Of a stretch of 64,000 nucleotides of DNA, positions 45,960 to 58,539 are shown in pieces; within the stretch, counting starts at the first letter, position 1, and each line of letters opens with the position of its first letter. The stretch spans positions 496,001 through 560,000 of the forward strand of contig JANUWF010001468.1 in assembly GCA_026120185.1 (NCBI GenBank), written 5' to 3'. The DNA is from Voacanga thouarsii. Taxonomy: Eukaryota > Streptophyta > Magnoliopsida > Gentianales > Apocynaceae. A program made the translations under genes and the position numbers. The notes below the pieces were generated by a model, which did no database searches, was not told the origin of the DNA, and saw nothing but the letters and a program-made list of their open reading frames with translations.

Positions 45960-46642
45960 ATAAATATATTGATTTTTTACAATGCAAATTTTAGGAAAAC
46001 AAAAAGACTAACTTATTATCGTTATAAAACTAATGAAAAACAATTATGCTACTTTATTTGTACGGAAAAAGAAAAGCAGCAATAAGTCTCTTAAAAATAT
46101 CCCAAAAAATTTTTGAAATTAAATAGCCATTTAATTTTTTTTAAACATTTATTCAACTCTATCAGGTGTCACAATAAGAGCATTTAACTCTTTTACGTGT
46201 CACTATAGGAACATTTCGCAACTCCTCATTTGAATTCAACTCTATCACATGTCAACACAAAAATATTTAACTCTATCACGTATTACCACAGGAGTATTCT
46301 ATAAATATATTGATTTTTTACAGTGCAAATTTTAGGAAAACAAAAAGATTAACTTATTATCGTTATAAAACTAATGAAAAACAATTATGCTACTTTATTT
46401 GTACGGGAAAAAGAAAAGCAGCAATAAGTCTTCTAAAAATACCCCCAAAAAATTTTGAAATTAAATAAACATTTAAATTTTTTATTAAACATTTATTCAA
46501 CTCTATCACGTGTCACAATAAGAGCATTTAATTCTTTCATGTGTCACTATAGCAACATTTTGTAACTCCTCACTTGATATCAGCTCTATGTCACATGTCA
46601 CCACAAAAATATTTAACTTTATCACGTGTCACCAAAGGAGTA
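45960..46642. repeat. Two tandem 341-bp units with CACGTG motifs
   Basis: The unit starting 'ataaatatattgatttttta' at 45960 is repeated at 46301. Each unit ends with a ~38-bp minisatellite built on CTCTATCACGTGTCAC, seen several times per unit in imperfect form. Several copies keep the palindrome CACGTG or ACGTG, a G-box-type core. No ORF. Confidence 0.85.
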
Positions 46643-46659
46643 TTCTGTATTTCGTTACT

Positions 46660-46703
<44 letters not shown>

Positions 46704-47859
46704 ATTTAGGTCTTTTTCATAATTTTTTAAAAATATACTATATTTGTATATTTATTCCTTTTTCCTTTTGTCTTTCTTTCTTTCTTTTCATTTTCATCCT
46801 CTCTTCTTCCTCTTCGTCGTTGCCGACAACTGGCAGCAGTGAATTGCCTTCGCCGGCCACGGAAAACTAAGAAGAAATCCATGTGCCAAACACACTAGAA
46901 ATTTAAAATTGATTCCTTTCTTTATTTTTTCTTTTCTCCTTCTTCCTTCTCTAACATTCTTCCTCCAGCCTCTGTTGTTCATCCCTCACGTTAAATTCCC
47001 TCGTTACTCCCCTCTTCCTTGAACAAAAATATTCGGAGGAGAGTAGGATTTGAGCAGACAATTAAAGAAAAAACGTTAGAATTTGGAGGAACTTTGTGAA
47101 TCAAATAAGTTAATGATACTGAATAACAGTGTCTGAGAAATGGCTTTGATGCAAGTTTTGAATTTGCTCTCCTTTTTTGGAGTCTTTTGGTAGGAACAGT
47201 TGAAGAAGACAGGTGCTTTGTGGGTGTGGGTCATGCATATTATTCTGCTTACCCACTGCATATATCCATCTTTCCATCTTTCATTTTTAAGGAAGAGAGG
47301 AGTAGGGAGGGATTTTAATGTGAGCATGAACAACGGAGGCCAAAGGAAGAGTAGTATTTTGACCTTTGGATTTCTTCATGATTGGCCATGGCCAGCGAAG
47401 GATTAATTCGCTGCTGCAAGTTGTCGGCAATGTCAAAGGAGAAGAAGATAGGAAGAAGAATAGAAGAAAGAAAAAGGAAAAAAAAAAAGAAATAAAGGGA
47501 AATAAATATTTTTAAAATAAAAGTGATATTTTAATAAGTAATGTAAAATAACTTTAATATCCATAAGATGTTACGTGCATGTTACATGATTGATGGTATT
47601 TATAGTTGATTTTGATTGTTGGACAATTAACAGAAATATAGCGTATGGATGATTTGATAATTTAAGAGTAAATAAGAATTGTTTTGTAATTGAAGAGTAA
47701 AAACTAAATTTTTAAAGAGTTTGAGGGTGACCATAATTTTTTCCCTAGAAAAAAATTGCATATGTTCTTTTTTCGTTTGCATTTGAATTTATTTTTTCCA
47801 TCTTCAATTTCTGTCAATCTAAACCGATCCTCAAATCAGTTCAATTATTTACTTTAAAT
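46643..47859. other. AT-rich intergenic DNA with (TA)n
   Basis: Holds a (TA)n run at 46663-46701 and CT-rich/GA-rich patches at 46740-46990 and 47430-47500. These patches give ORFs in both strands (46574-46870, 46794-46982, 47076-47406) that look like composition effects. Nothing recognised. Confidence 0.45.
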
Positions 47860-47956
47860 TGTTTTTCTTCAAAATCATTCTATTTTCTTCAAATCGGATT
47901 GAATCGGCTGGTCCAACCAAAAAACTATTAAACCAGCCGGTCGGACCAAATTGAGC

Positions 47957-48022
<66 letters not shown>

Positions 48023-49740
48023 TAGATAAGATAATATTTTCATAGGAAAGAAATAAATTATACAGATGGACTAAATATTCTCTAGTAATAAAGAAACCTT
48101 TACAAATTTCTCCTAATTTTAATATTTAAGCTTTTATAGAATTGAATTATATTATGTAATTGATTAATCTTGTTCTTTAAAATAATTATATTTTTAATTT
48201 TTAAATTATTATATTACCGATTCAATTACAATTCAATTGTGGTCCAATTACAGTTAAACTATTGAACCGTGAACAAGTAAAATTTTAAACTCAATATCTT
48301 ATTCAATTCTAAAAACATTCGTCTCGTTGCTTATCATATAATCTATTCCCTAAAAAGAAAAGGCCATTAATTCCATTTCATTTTTGGAAGTGTGCATTGG
48401 AATTGAAGAAAAATTCTATAGCAAAAAAAAGTTTTTGTGCCAGTGGAATTATACACAAAACAATGCATCAAATACATTAATTTTGAAGTGTAATGAAGTT
48501 TAGTGTAAGTTCAATACGTTTATATTACATAAAATTTATTTTTAAAAAAAAAATCCATCGGTTGAATATTTATGCGAGAAAGATAATGATCTATTCATGG
48601 CTACTAACCACCAAGACCCAATATTTTTTGGGTTAGACCAGACGGACCGGTCTGATCAGTCGAACTGTGAGCCGGTCATGTTGTTGATCCAATTCTGGCC
48701 TTTGAACCGTAAATCTCAAAATTCGCACTATTTGATGTGAACCGTGTCAGACTAACTAGTCCAATCGAAAAACTATTGAATTGGCTGGTCAAATCGATTT
48801 CAGCCATCATCTCTTTTTTTTTTTTTTTTTCTATATAAGATAAGACATTCATAGGGAAGAAAAAAATTATATAGAGGGATTAAACAATCCATAGTAATAG
48901 AGAAAATATCATAATTTTCTCCTAATTTTGTTGTTTATGCCTTTATGGACTTGAAATACACTATATTATTGATCAATTTTGTTCTTCAAAATAATAATAC
49001 TTTTAATTTTTAAATTCTAATATTACTGGTTCAATTACAGTTCAATTGTGATCCAATTACGGTTGAACTATGGAACTGTAAACCAGTAGATTTTTAAACT
49101 CTATGTTCGATTCGATTATGAAAACATTGGTCTTGTTGCTTATCATATAATCTTTTCCCTCAAAAGAAAAGGCCGTTAATTCCATTTAATTTTTTGGAAG
49201 TTTGCATTGGAATTGAAGAAAATTTCTATAGCATAAAAATGTTTTTGTGCCAGTGGAATTATACACGAAACAATGCATCAAATACATTAGTTTTGTAGTG
49301 TAATGAAGTTTAGTGTAAGTTAAATACATTTATATTATATAAAATTTACTTTTAAAAAAATTCATCGGCTGAATATTTTTTGCGAGAAAGATGATGATCT
49401 ATTCGGGGCTGCTAACCACCAAGAACTAATGTTTTTTGGGTCAGACCAGATGGTCCAGTCCGATCGATTGGACCGTGAACCAGTCATGTTGTTGATCCAA
49501 TTATGGCCTTTGAACCGTAAATCTCAAAAATCGCACTATTTGGTGTGAACCGTATTAGACTTACCAATCCAACCGAAAAACCATTGAACTGATTGGTCAA
49601 ACCGATTTGAGCCGTTATCTCTTTTTCTTTTTTTTTTTCTTTTTTTTTTTTTGCTATATAAGATAAGGCATTCATATGAAATAAATAAATTATATAGAGC
49701 GATTAAACAATTCATAGTAATAGAGAAAATATCATAATTT
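47860..49740. repeat. Tandem array of ~815-bp units (units 1, 2 and start of 3)
   Basis: Landmark 'ttcatagg' followed by 'aattatatag' recurs at about 48035, 48849 and 49670 (spacings 814 and 821). Each unit carries direct and inverted variants of 'aaccggtc/gaccggtt' text, a homopolymer or dinucleotide run ((CT)n(AT)n at 47960-48020, T-runs at 48810 and 49620) and R-like text near 48330 and 49140. Unit 3 continues after Copia-3 at 51943-52150. No coding. Confidence 0.75.
47960..48020. repeat. (CT)n(AT)n compound microsatellite
   Basis: About 15 CT units then about 15 AT units, in the place where the next tandem units have T-runs. Confidence 0.95.
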
Positions 49741-50073
49741 TGTTGAGTTTTTCTCAATCCCACATGGGATAGCTTAAAAAAATGGTAAGAAAGGATTTCC
49801 GTATAAATAGGTTAGTGTTGTTTTGGGAAGAGTATACCAACTCATTGAATTCAGTAAATTGAGAGATTTTTGGGGTTTGAGTAATTTTGTGAGGGTTTGT
49901 AATTTTGTCCGTCCAAAAATTACATAGTAGAGTGTTTCCCTTCCGGGTCGTGGGTGTAGGTCTAATTGAGAGACCGAACCACGTTTAATTTTTGTGTTCT
50001 ATTTTATTTATTTATTTTTCTTACCTCTTTCTATATATTTTTATGTGTTACTTCCGTTGCACATCCCAACAAG

Positions 50074-50085
50074 TGGTATCAGAGC
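50074..50085 (+). other. Copia-3 primer binding site
   Basis: TGGTATCAGAGC, complementary to initiator Met-tRNA, two bases after the 5' LTR. Confidence 0.93.
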
Positions 50086-50214
50086 CAGGTTCCAACTTGG
50101 GAGAAGAGCAAGGTTCGGGTTTAGGGAGGAGAGAAAAGGAGCAAGAGGTGCTTTATCAGCAGTTCTGAGTAAGAGGTAATTTTTTATGTCATGTGGAGGT
50201 AAGGTATTTTATTA

Positions 50215-51520
50215 TGAATTCTTTAAATATCACATATATGAAGAATGAGATTTTACCTCCACTGTTTAATGGAAAGATTGACTTCACTCTATGGCAATAC
50301 AAACTTAAGACTACTAAGTGCAGCAGGGTCTTGATTCTACATTAGAAGATGAGAAGCCAGAAGGGATGAAGGATTCAGGTTGGAGTACTATTCAGAAAAG
50401 GATGGTTAGTACTATTCGATCAGCATTTGCTCCACATATTGAAATTACAATGTTGAAAGAGACATCGCCTAAGAAGATGTAGGAGACTTTAGATAAAAAT
50501 TATGCATCGAAGACACTGACTAACCACTTGAATATGAAGATGGATCTATATTCGCTTAAGATGGAAGAATAAGGTAACATTATTAACCATATAAATAAAT
50601 TTAATGAGTTAGTATCTCGACATAAAAATTCAGGGGAGAAGATTGAAGACGAGGAGCAAACATTACTCTTGTTGGCTTCTCTATCCAAATCTTACACGCC
50701 ATTGGTGCAGTCACTGCTAGTAGGAAAAAGTACACTGCAACTGAATGAGAAGTCGAAATCATTAAAAGAAAATCGCCAAATGATAAAAAAAAAAAATTAA
50801 TTAATTTGAAGATAGTCGAGTACTAGCTACAAAGAGTTGGAAAAGAGGGAGGAGTCGAAGCAAAAAAAGAGGTGATTAAGGAAGAGGAAAATCCTAACAG
50901 AGTAATAATAGTAACCTTGAGTACTATTATTGTGGAGAGTTTGGTTACATCCAAAGTTGTTGCCCAAAAATGAAAGAGAATTTTAAAGTTCTAAGAGAAC
51001 AAATAAAGGGTAAGGCCAAAGTAAGCGATTCCTTTACAAATATGGATATAGGTAATGATCATTATTGATGAGATGTTCGGATGATACTGTGGCTATGCAA
51101 CATTCAAATTGGATAGTGGATCATGCATCAGACTTGCATATCTGCAAGGACCAAAACATGTTGGATGATTTGCAATTGGAGAACTTTAACCACATCAAAG
51201 TGGGAAACAACTCTAAGATGAAGGTTGAAGGCGTTGGACGAGTCTACCTTAAGCTCCACAATGATGAAGTTAAAATACTTCCTGTTGTAAGGTATATTCC
51301 TAATTCTAGTGTCAACATTATCTCATTAGATGTGATGACATCAAAAGGATACAAGAATGTTGGAGTTGGGAAGTCTTGTAAAATATACAAATGGAATTGT
51401 CTGGTTATGCAAGGAAGAAAGAAGAGCAAAAACATCTACCATATTGATGGTCATTCCTTGAAGAAGCAACTTGAAGGAAGTAAAACGGAAGAAGCAACTT
51501 GAAGGAAGTAAAACGGAAGA
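50215..51520 (+). pseudogene. Copia-3 gag and protease remnant
   Basis: Gag begins near 50230 with MKNEILPPLFNGKIDFTL and is interrupted by many stops and shifts. A zinc-knuckle remnant near 50925-50965 reads YYYCGEFGYIQSCCP, with the first Cys and the His replaced. The last open part (51065-51502) spans the protease site, where the usual IVDSGAS reads IVDHASDLHICKD, so the catalytic Asp remains but its Gly is lost. It ends in a GAP-pre-integrase-like stretch, SSVNIISLDVMTSKGY. A 25-bp tandem duplication (about 51460-51515) follows. Confidence 0.8.
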
Positions 51521-51942
51521 AGCAATAGAGAAGAAAACTACAAGGATTGGGAATAGAGTTAAATTTTCAAATTTTGTTGTAATTTGGGAAATTTAGAAAA
51601 GAAAAGATTTGTTGAGTTTTTCTCAATCCCACATGGGATAGTTTAAAAAAAGGGTAAGGAATGATTTCTCTATAAATTGGTTAGTGTTGTTTTGGAGAGA
51701 GTACACCAACTCATTGTACTTAGTAAATTGGGAGATTTTTGGGTCTTGAGTTATTTTGTGAGGGTTTATAATTTTGTCCGTCCAAAAATTACGTAGTGGA
51801 GTGTTTCCTTTCGGAGTCGTGGACGTAGGTCTAATTGAAAGTCCGAACCACATAAATTTTCGTGTTCTATTTTATTTATTTATTTTTCTTTCCCTTTTTT
51901 ATATATTTGTGCATTACTTCCGTTGCTCATCCCAACAAATTT

Positions 51943-52152
51943 TCTCTTAATTTCGTTGTTTATACCTTTATGGACTTGAATTATACTATATTATTGATCA
52001 ATTTTATTCTTTAAAATAATTATATTATTAAATTTTAAATTATAATATTACCGGTTCAATTACAGATCAATTGTAATTTAATTGCGATTGGACCATTGAA
52101 CTGTAAACCAGTAAATTTTCTGACTCAATATCCAGTTCAGTTGTAAAAACAT
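51943..52152. repeat. Tandem array unit 3, remainder after Copia-3
   Basis: Matches 48912-49120 of unit 2 ('tgttgtttat...ctttatggacttgaa', 'accggttcaattacag'). It ends at about 52150 and joins repeat R copy c. Confidence 0.7.
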
Positions 52153-52854
52153 TGCCAAGAACAATGAACAAGAGCAGTTCAAGAAGAGTTTACACGTTTG
52201 ATGTCTTGGATTACATATAAGATATCAAAAAATAGGGGTGAAGTTTGCACTTTAGTCCTTAGAAAACAAAGGCATATGCTCATTTTCTTTTGCATTTGAA
52301 TTAATTTTTTTTTTTCATCTTCACCATCTATCAACCATATTTCATAGCTACAATACTGTGAAATTGTCCAAACACAGGAGCGGGAAATTTGGGACTCAGG
52401 ACTGTCCAATTGGTTCTGACCTACTACGGCTTCACAGTTCAGCTTGGGCCCACTTTGAAAGTTGAGGCAAATGCTGTTAATAAGTTGGAATAGAATTCTT
52501 ATAACATCAAAGAATTCTCAGTCTTTCAATTAAAAAAACACCACTTCAGTAAAAATTACAGTTAACGGTTGAGATTGAAAAATAATTTCCATTAAATCAG
52601 AAAACTATTAATTAAGAATATATTTTCAGGTTCGATTACCTATTATACAAATATTTCTCTCAAAAAGAAAAAGATACGATTAATTATTTGCATTTTTCAG
52701 TTTTTACTATATGATAAGGTAAGATTTTTGAACATTGGTTACAAAGTAATCTAGTATTTCTCATTATTTGATTCCCCATAAGTGATAAATTTATATGAGG
52801 AATGTTTTCGATGTTATTGCTTATCATCAAATCAATTTCCCTCAAAAGTAATCA
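52153..52854. repeat. Repeat R, copy c
   Basis: Matches 612-1400 without the first ~100 bp of the family. It ends at 'ccctcaaaagtaatca' and is followed directly by the next R copy in the same direction, so two R copies stand head to tail. Confidence 0.75.
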
Positions 52855-52855
52855 T

Positions 52856-53710
52856 TGTTTGAAGAAAACCAGAGTGGGTTTTGCTGGATTTTCAGTTTTT
52901 GCCAATGGAGGGCCTGTGGATGATGAGGAGAAAAATGATGATCGGTTCTGAGACTGCTAACCACTATGAACAATAAACAGGAGTCAGTTCAAGAAGAGTT
53001 TACACGTTTGATGTCTTGGATTTCATATATGATATCAAATAACAGGCGTGAAATTTGCACTTTAATCCTTAGAAAACAAAGGCATAAGCATATTTTCTTT
53101 TGCATTTGAATTTATTTTTTTTCCATCTTCACCATCTATCAACCTGATTTCTTATTTACAATAATGTGAAATTATCCGAACACAGGAGCGGGAAATTTGG
53201 GACTCGAACTATCCAATTGGTTCTGAACCACCGCGGCTTCACAGTTCATCATGGGCCCACTTCAAAAGTCGGTTAAACATAGGTTACTAATGCGGTGGCA
53301 AATAAGTTGAAATAAAAAATTTCTCTAATGGATAAGGCTCATCTCAATATTTATAATATCAGAAGATCTCTAATCTTTTAATAAGAAAACACCACGTCAG
53401 CAAAAATTATATTTAACGGTCGAGATGAAAAAATATTTCTCATTAAATAAAAAATAATAATTAAGAATAAATTTTTAGGTTCTATTACCTTATATACAAT
53501 TATTTCCTTCAAAAAAACATATGATTAATTATTTGTATTTTTCAGTATTTACTACACAGCGAGGCAAGATCTTTGAGCATCCGTTACAACATATTCTTTA
53601 CTAATTTTAATATGGTTGTTTACCAAGTATTTTTCATTTTTGATATATCATAAGAGATAAATTTATATGAGCAATGTTTTCGATGCTATTGCTTATCATA
53701 AAATCATTTT
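52856..53710. repeat. Repeat R, copy d (block B)
   Basis: Partner of 18706-18730 plus 25373-26196. It contains the uninterrupted Copia-1 target (GGTTT at 52877-52881). Ends at the Mutator-like insertion. Confidence 0.85.
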
Positions 53711-55262
53711 GGCTGGTAATATTGCCATAGCAATTTCTGTCTGACCAGAGTAATTTTTGCTCTAATGGCACATTTACCCTTCTTTGATCAACTCAATAAT
53801 ATTCTTCAAATCTTTTTTCTCTTTAAATTTATCTCATTCTTCTCTCATATCTTTTTCAATAATATTCTCAAATCTCCTCCCTCTCTGAATTTATCCCACT
53901 CTTCTCTCTTTCCTACTAATCTTTCCTTCTTTCTCCTCTCTCATCTCTACCCTCCTTTCTCTTCTTTCTTCTCTCTTCTCTCTTCTCTCACGGTCCCTTC
54001 CTCTCTTCTCTCTTTCTTGTCTCTTCTCATGGCTCCCTCTTTTCTCTCTCCTTCTTTTTCAATCATCAAATAGCAATGATAGCGTTGTCTAGGAATAGAA
54101 AGAGTGTTTTTGGTACTACTATAATGTTGTTTTGATGGATGAATACGATGAGTTTAGATTGATTGTGCGGTCTCCACTTCCACCTGTCAATTATTTAGCA
54201 ACGGTGAAGTTAAAGAGGGGTGCAAGAAATGGATTAGAGCTTTAAAATGGTTTATGGCTGAAGAATAATCAATCAGTTCATTCATGGGAAAATGTGGCTC
54301 TGCTACTACTACGGATGGGGACATTGTTGTGAAGTTTGGATTAGGAAATTGGGAGAATGATATGAAATTTAGGTTCCCAACAAAAGTTCTCACAACTCCT
54401 TATGAGGTTTTAAGATGTTTATTGCCACGGAGTATCAAGAAGAACCCAGGGAAGGCTCAGGGAACTCGAGTAACAATTGGAATGATACACCAAGTTCATG
54501 GTAGATCTTATGAGCGTATGATTGTAACTTATGTGGCTAAGATTTTCAATTCTAAGTCTGAGGGTAGGGATAAAAACTAGGGGCAAGTATGAGCTTTGAG
54601 TATGTACCATGGCATGGAACCAAGCCTCTACACTAAGCTAATGGATTGTGCATCATGCTTGGCTAGGAGTTTAAAAGTGGTTTATTTATGATAACAATAG
54701 TGATGAAAAAATCAAAGAGGTAATTGAAGAACTTGATCAAGAAGGATACAATGTCACTAAACATGTATGCCCTTGGATTAAGATGTAGGAAGTTAGTTTC
54801 TCACACTGTGCTCTCAGGGCCAAGGAAGAATGCAATTAGGTCTCATTCAATATAGATGAATTCTTCTACTTCCCCTATTGATCTCTAGGGCACCAAAGTT
54901 TTAGGAAACTGGGACATGCTGGTCAGGGGTCACTTCGAGGCCTTGTGGCAAATTTTTCATAGTTCTTGAAAGTTGTAAAGATTATGACTACTTGTTAAAT
55001 AGAGAAGAGAGAAGAGAGGGGGCTATGAGAGGAGAGAGAAGAAAGTAATAAGAGAAAGAAGGGAAAGGAGAGAGATGAGAGAGAATAGAGAAGAGAGGAG
55101 AGAAAAGGAAAGATTACAAATTTATGTAAGAGTTGAAAAGAGAGAGAATAGAGGAGTGAGATAAATTTAAAGAGAGAGGTGGTTTGGAGAATTTATTGAG
55201 TTGGCCATAGAAAGATAAATGTGTAATTAAAGTAAAAAATTGCTCTGGAAATATCACTAGCC
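53711..55262. mobile_element. Mutator-like (MULE) non-autonomous element, block B copy
   Basis: Same ends as the block A copy (GGCTGGTAATATTGCCATAG at the left), with flanks AATCATTTT (53702-53710) and AACCATTTT (55263-55271). Because both copies sit at the identical site with the identical changed base in the right flank, the insertion predates the block duplication. The interior matches block A apart from small indels. Confidence 0.8.
54284..54580 (+). CDS. Open frame inside the MULE, unknown protein (98 codons)
   Basis: Reads MGKCGSATTTDGDIVVKFGL, then WENDMKFRFPTKVL and GTRVTIGMIHQVHGRSYE, ending at 54580. Its composition is more protein-like than its surroundings. Further downstream, another frame has KIKEVIEELDQEGYNVTKHV. 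The block A copy is interrupted. I recognise no domain. It could be a captured host exon series (Pack-MULE style) or a decayed element gene. Confidence 0.4.
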   Translation: MGKCGSATTTDGDIVVKFGLGNWENDMKFRFPTKVLTTPYEVLRCLLPRSIKKNPGKAQGTRVTIGMIHQVHGRSYERMIVTYVAKIFNSKSEGRDKN

Positions 55263-55713
55263 AACCATTTTCCCTCAAAAGAACAAGCCATTAATTCCTT
55301 TTAATTTTTTGGTGTTTGAAATAGGACTAACGCAAAATGATTTAGCATAACTACTTGGCTTATTTTAATCTTCATGACAATGTGACATATTTGAGTACCC
55401 ATTATAACATATTCTTTACAAAATCTAACATAGTTATCCAAATTGTATCTCTCATCGTTTTACATGTATAGGAAGTGTAGTTTTGGCCTTGTCGTGTGTC
55501 ATAAAATCCTTTTCCCTCAAAATAAAAGACTGTTAATTCATTTTAATCTTTTAGTGTTTGTAGTGGGACCGATAAAAATGTTTTAACATATTTAGATTGA
55601 CTTATTTTAATTTGATGACAAATTACTCTTCTAAATATAAAGTGATTGTGTAGCTCATATTTCTTTTTATTTTGCTTCACATGGATGAAAAAGTTTGTGC
55701 CATTGGAATTATA
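55263..55713. repeat. Repeat R, copy d, part after the MULE
   Basis: Matches 27767-28237 and 1395-1840; it lacks a 21-bp piece near 55460 that block A has. It ends at the left boundary of the ECA-bearing insert. Confidence 0.75.
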
Positions 55714-56991
55714 CTAGTTGGCAACTCTATGCTAGACATGGAAATTTTGCCCATTGTTAATTTTTTTTAATGCTTTGTGATTAAAAAAGTTTATAAATAT
55801 ATAAGGTTGAAGCAAAGTTACATAAATATAAATAAAATAATTTATTAAAAGTTAATATAAAACTATTAATGTTATCAACTCCGCAACCAAAATTCTTCTT
55901 GAAAGTAGAAACATCATATTATGAGCCAATTATACATTTTGTATTTAACTTGTATAATTTACAAACATATCTATATTACATATATCACTGTTCTATTCAT
56001 AAATAAAAAATTAAAAAAAATTGATTGTTCTTGGACAAAGCAATATCTATGAGTACAAAAATTCTTCATAGATGTCGTCCAATCCATATATAGAAACAAG
56101 CTAGCATACTTTTGAAGAGGTGAATAGGTTTTAACAACTTGAATGACATCTACTCTTTAATCATTTTCCGATTTCACCACCCTTTAATCAGTCTCTGATT
56201 TCACTACTCAAGTTATGACTATTTTTTTATCCCTGCCTATCCAAGAGTATATACTAATGTAAATAAATCTCCTGCAATGCAAACTACTGTCTAAAAAATA
56301 CAAGTATTTTTTGAAATATTAATAAACTATTGGTTGTCCTTTCCTTCTAATAGATCAACAAGTTATTAGAAAGCAAAGATACCAAATGAGATATGACACT
56401 CAAATTCATTATATCAATATTGTATAGTATAGTAGGATAAGTATTTTTTCAGTTACTATAACCAATGAAGAATAGGTATTGGTTGACTATTTTGAAAATT
56501 GAAACAACCAAAACCTATATTGCTATAAGATGAGGAATTAAAAAAGATGATTTATTGTTTCCACGATTTACATCCTCTCCTAAGAAGATTGAATATGACT
56601 GAAAGGATTTTTCAACAGTATCTCCACAAACAATTTAACTTTTAGAACAACATTCAAATTCCAAATAAGGAATTATACCCGCAATTATCTTTTGTTTTAC
56701 TTTAACTCTTGCAAGGTTGAATTAGGGGTTTGAATTCAATCTTCCATTTCATTAACATTTCAAAATAGTTAATGAATGACTCACTTTAAAAAAAAAAAAA
56801 AAAAACAAATAACAACAACAACAAAACACATAAAGAAATCATGTATACAAGAAGATCAACCTATATGAACAAGCTAATATCTAAAAGTGATAAAGTTTCC
56901 TAAAATAAAAGCTCCTTATACCTGGTAGTTCCTTGATTCAATGTGTTCCCCAAATATAATATCTTTTTCATAATTTCTTTCTACCTAAGTG

Positions 56992-56996
56992 GGTTC
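56992..56996. other. Empty target site of Copia-2
   Basis: GGTTC within 'aagtgggttcttac'. In block A this site is split by Copia-2, with GGTTT on one side and AGTTC on the other. Confidence 0.85.
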
Positions 56997-58539
56997 TTAC
57001 ATGAATAAATCAACAAAAGATTAAGACACTTAAACATACACAAGATGAAAATGAGAAGATCCATAAGATTAGTATTTGTACCTCTTTATGCATTGAGTTT
57101 ACATTGTCTAAGTTTTTCTCGAAATTACAGATATGGGATAAAGGCCATTTTCAGAAAATTAAGTCAATATAATATATCCAGAAAGAAAAATCAACAAGTT
57201 TGAGAGTTAAAACTAAATCTTAAATAGAAAAACCCTTGGCTTAGATTCCACCCTAGACATCTTCATCAATTCCAAAAAGAATTGAAAGACAAAAGTAGAA
57301 TAAAAACACACACCAACTGTGGAAGACCAAAAAAACAATAAAAAGGTACAATTAAAGAATATAATCTATAATATGAAAAACTCAAATATTAAAAGTTAAA
57401 TTAGAATTAAAATTCTAGTCTCTAGATTGCAAATGAAAATGAAGAATCTATTCCATTATTTGATAGGAGCATTGATTACAAAGATTAGATATCTTTTATG
57501 ACAACCCTTTTTTTTGGGAAGGGGGAAAGGGTGGGGGTGGGTTAAGCTATGAGGATAAGACCTCCCTTCCTTAGTTGGACAAAATTTAATAAGATTTTGT
57601 ATTTGATCGACATCTAAAATTGACTAGTGCTGCAGCCCATGAGAGCTAAGCATAAAAAATGTTATTAACTCAATGGTTAAAAAGGAAAAAATCTATACTA
57701 GCAATGGCACATTTCTTCAAGTCAACAACTTCTTCTTAACAAGAGGTAATGTTTTCCAAACATTGACACAAATTTAATAAAATAAAACTACTAAAACCTC
57801 CCTAGCCAACTATGGACAAACTTTGTATCTTTACCATAAACTAAGCAACCCCAATTAGTTCTACAGTATCCAGAAAATGTATGACTATCAAATTCATCAA
57901 TATAAAGTTATAAAGACATATCTACGTCATGAGTTTGATGCAAGTATCAACTCTGCACCTACAACTTTAAATTATCAAATAGTTGATACATTTATCAACT
58001 TAATAGAAAAAAAAATATGAATTAAGTTTAGAAGAACCAATAAAACCAAGCTTTCAAATAGCTAAGCTAAAAAAAGAATTAATAATTACCTTCTTTCACT
58101 TTCTGCAACGCTTCACTGAGAGGCTTTTGGTTCTTCTTCTTCAAATAAAGCATTCACCTGAAGTAAATTAAAGAACCATTAGTAGGACCACAAAAGACAT
58201 TTTTTTTTTTCACAATTTGAATTCAAAAATATCTAAAATTTACAATTCATAAGGAGATCTAAATTATACTGCCAAAGCCTCTGATCTCATATAACTAACA
58301 AATAAGAAACTAATTTTTTATAGTTTGAAACCAATCTAAAACAATGATGCTACACATTCCCCTTTTACAATATGAGATTTATTCTCCTCAACTTATAAGC
58401 TGTATCATTATCAGATAATGTGAAAACAATTACCATAGTAAAGTTTCAACTTCTTTTATGAAGTGTGATAAAAGATGGTAATGATAAAATTCTTATTGTC
58501 CCATTTTAATTCAAAAGAAAAGATAATATGGATTAATAC

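Larger units (their letters stand above)
49741..51937 (+). mobile_element. Copia-3: gag-protease-only LTR element
   Basis: Short LTRs (49741-50071, 331 bp; 51610-51937, 328 bp) read TGTTGAGTTT...CCCAACA. The 5-bp target duplication is AATTT (49736-49740, 51938-51942), and the uninterrupted target is seen in tandem unit 2 (about 48910). The primer site TGGTATCAGAGC is at 50074-50085, and a purine tract (AGAAAAGAAAAGAT) lies before the 3' LTR. The 1.5-kb interior has only decayed gag and the protease region; integrase, RT and RNase H are absent. This is a non-autonomous deletion derivative of a copia element. Confidence 0.92.

Noticed and set aside
45670..45987. 105-codon minus-strand ORF
   Set aside because: AT-rich codons only, no motif, and part of it overlaps the 341-bp tandem repeat.
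49994..50179. ORF over the Copia-3 LTR and primer site
   Set aside because: It crosses the LTR boundary and primer site, which are non-coding in such elements.
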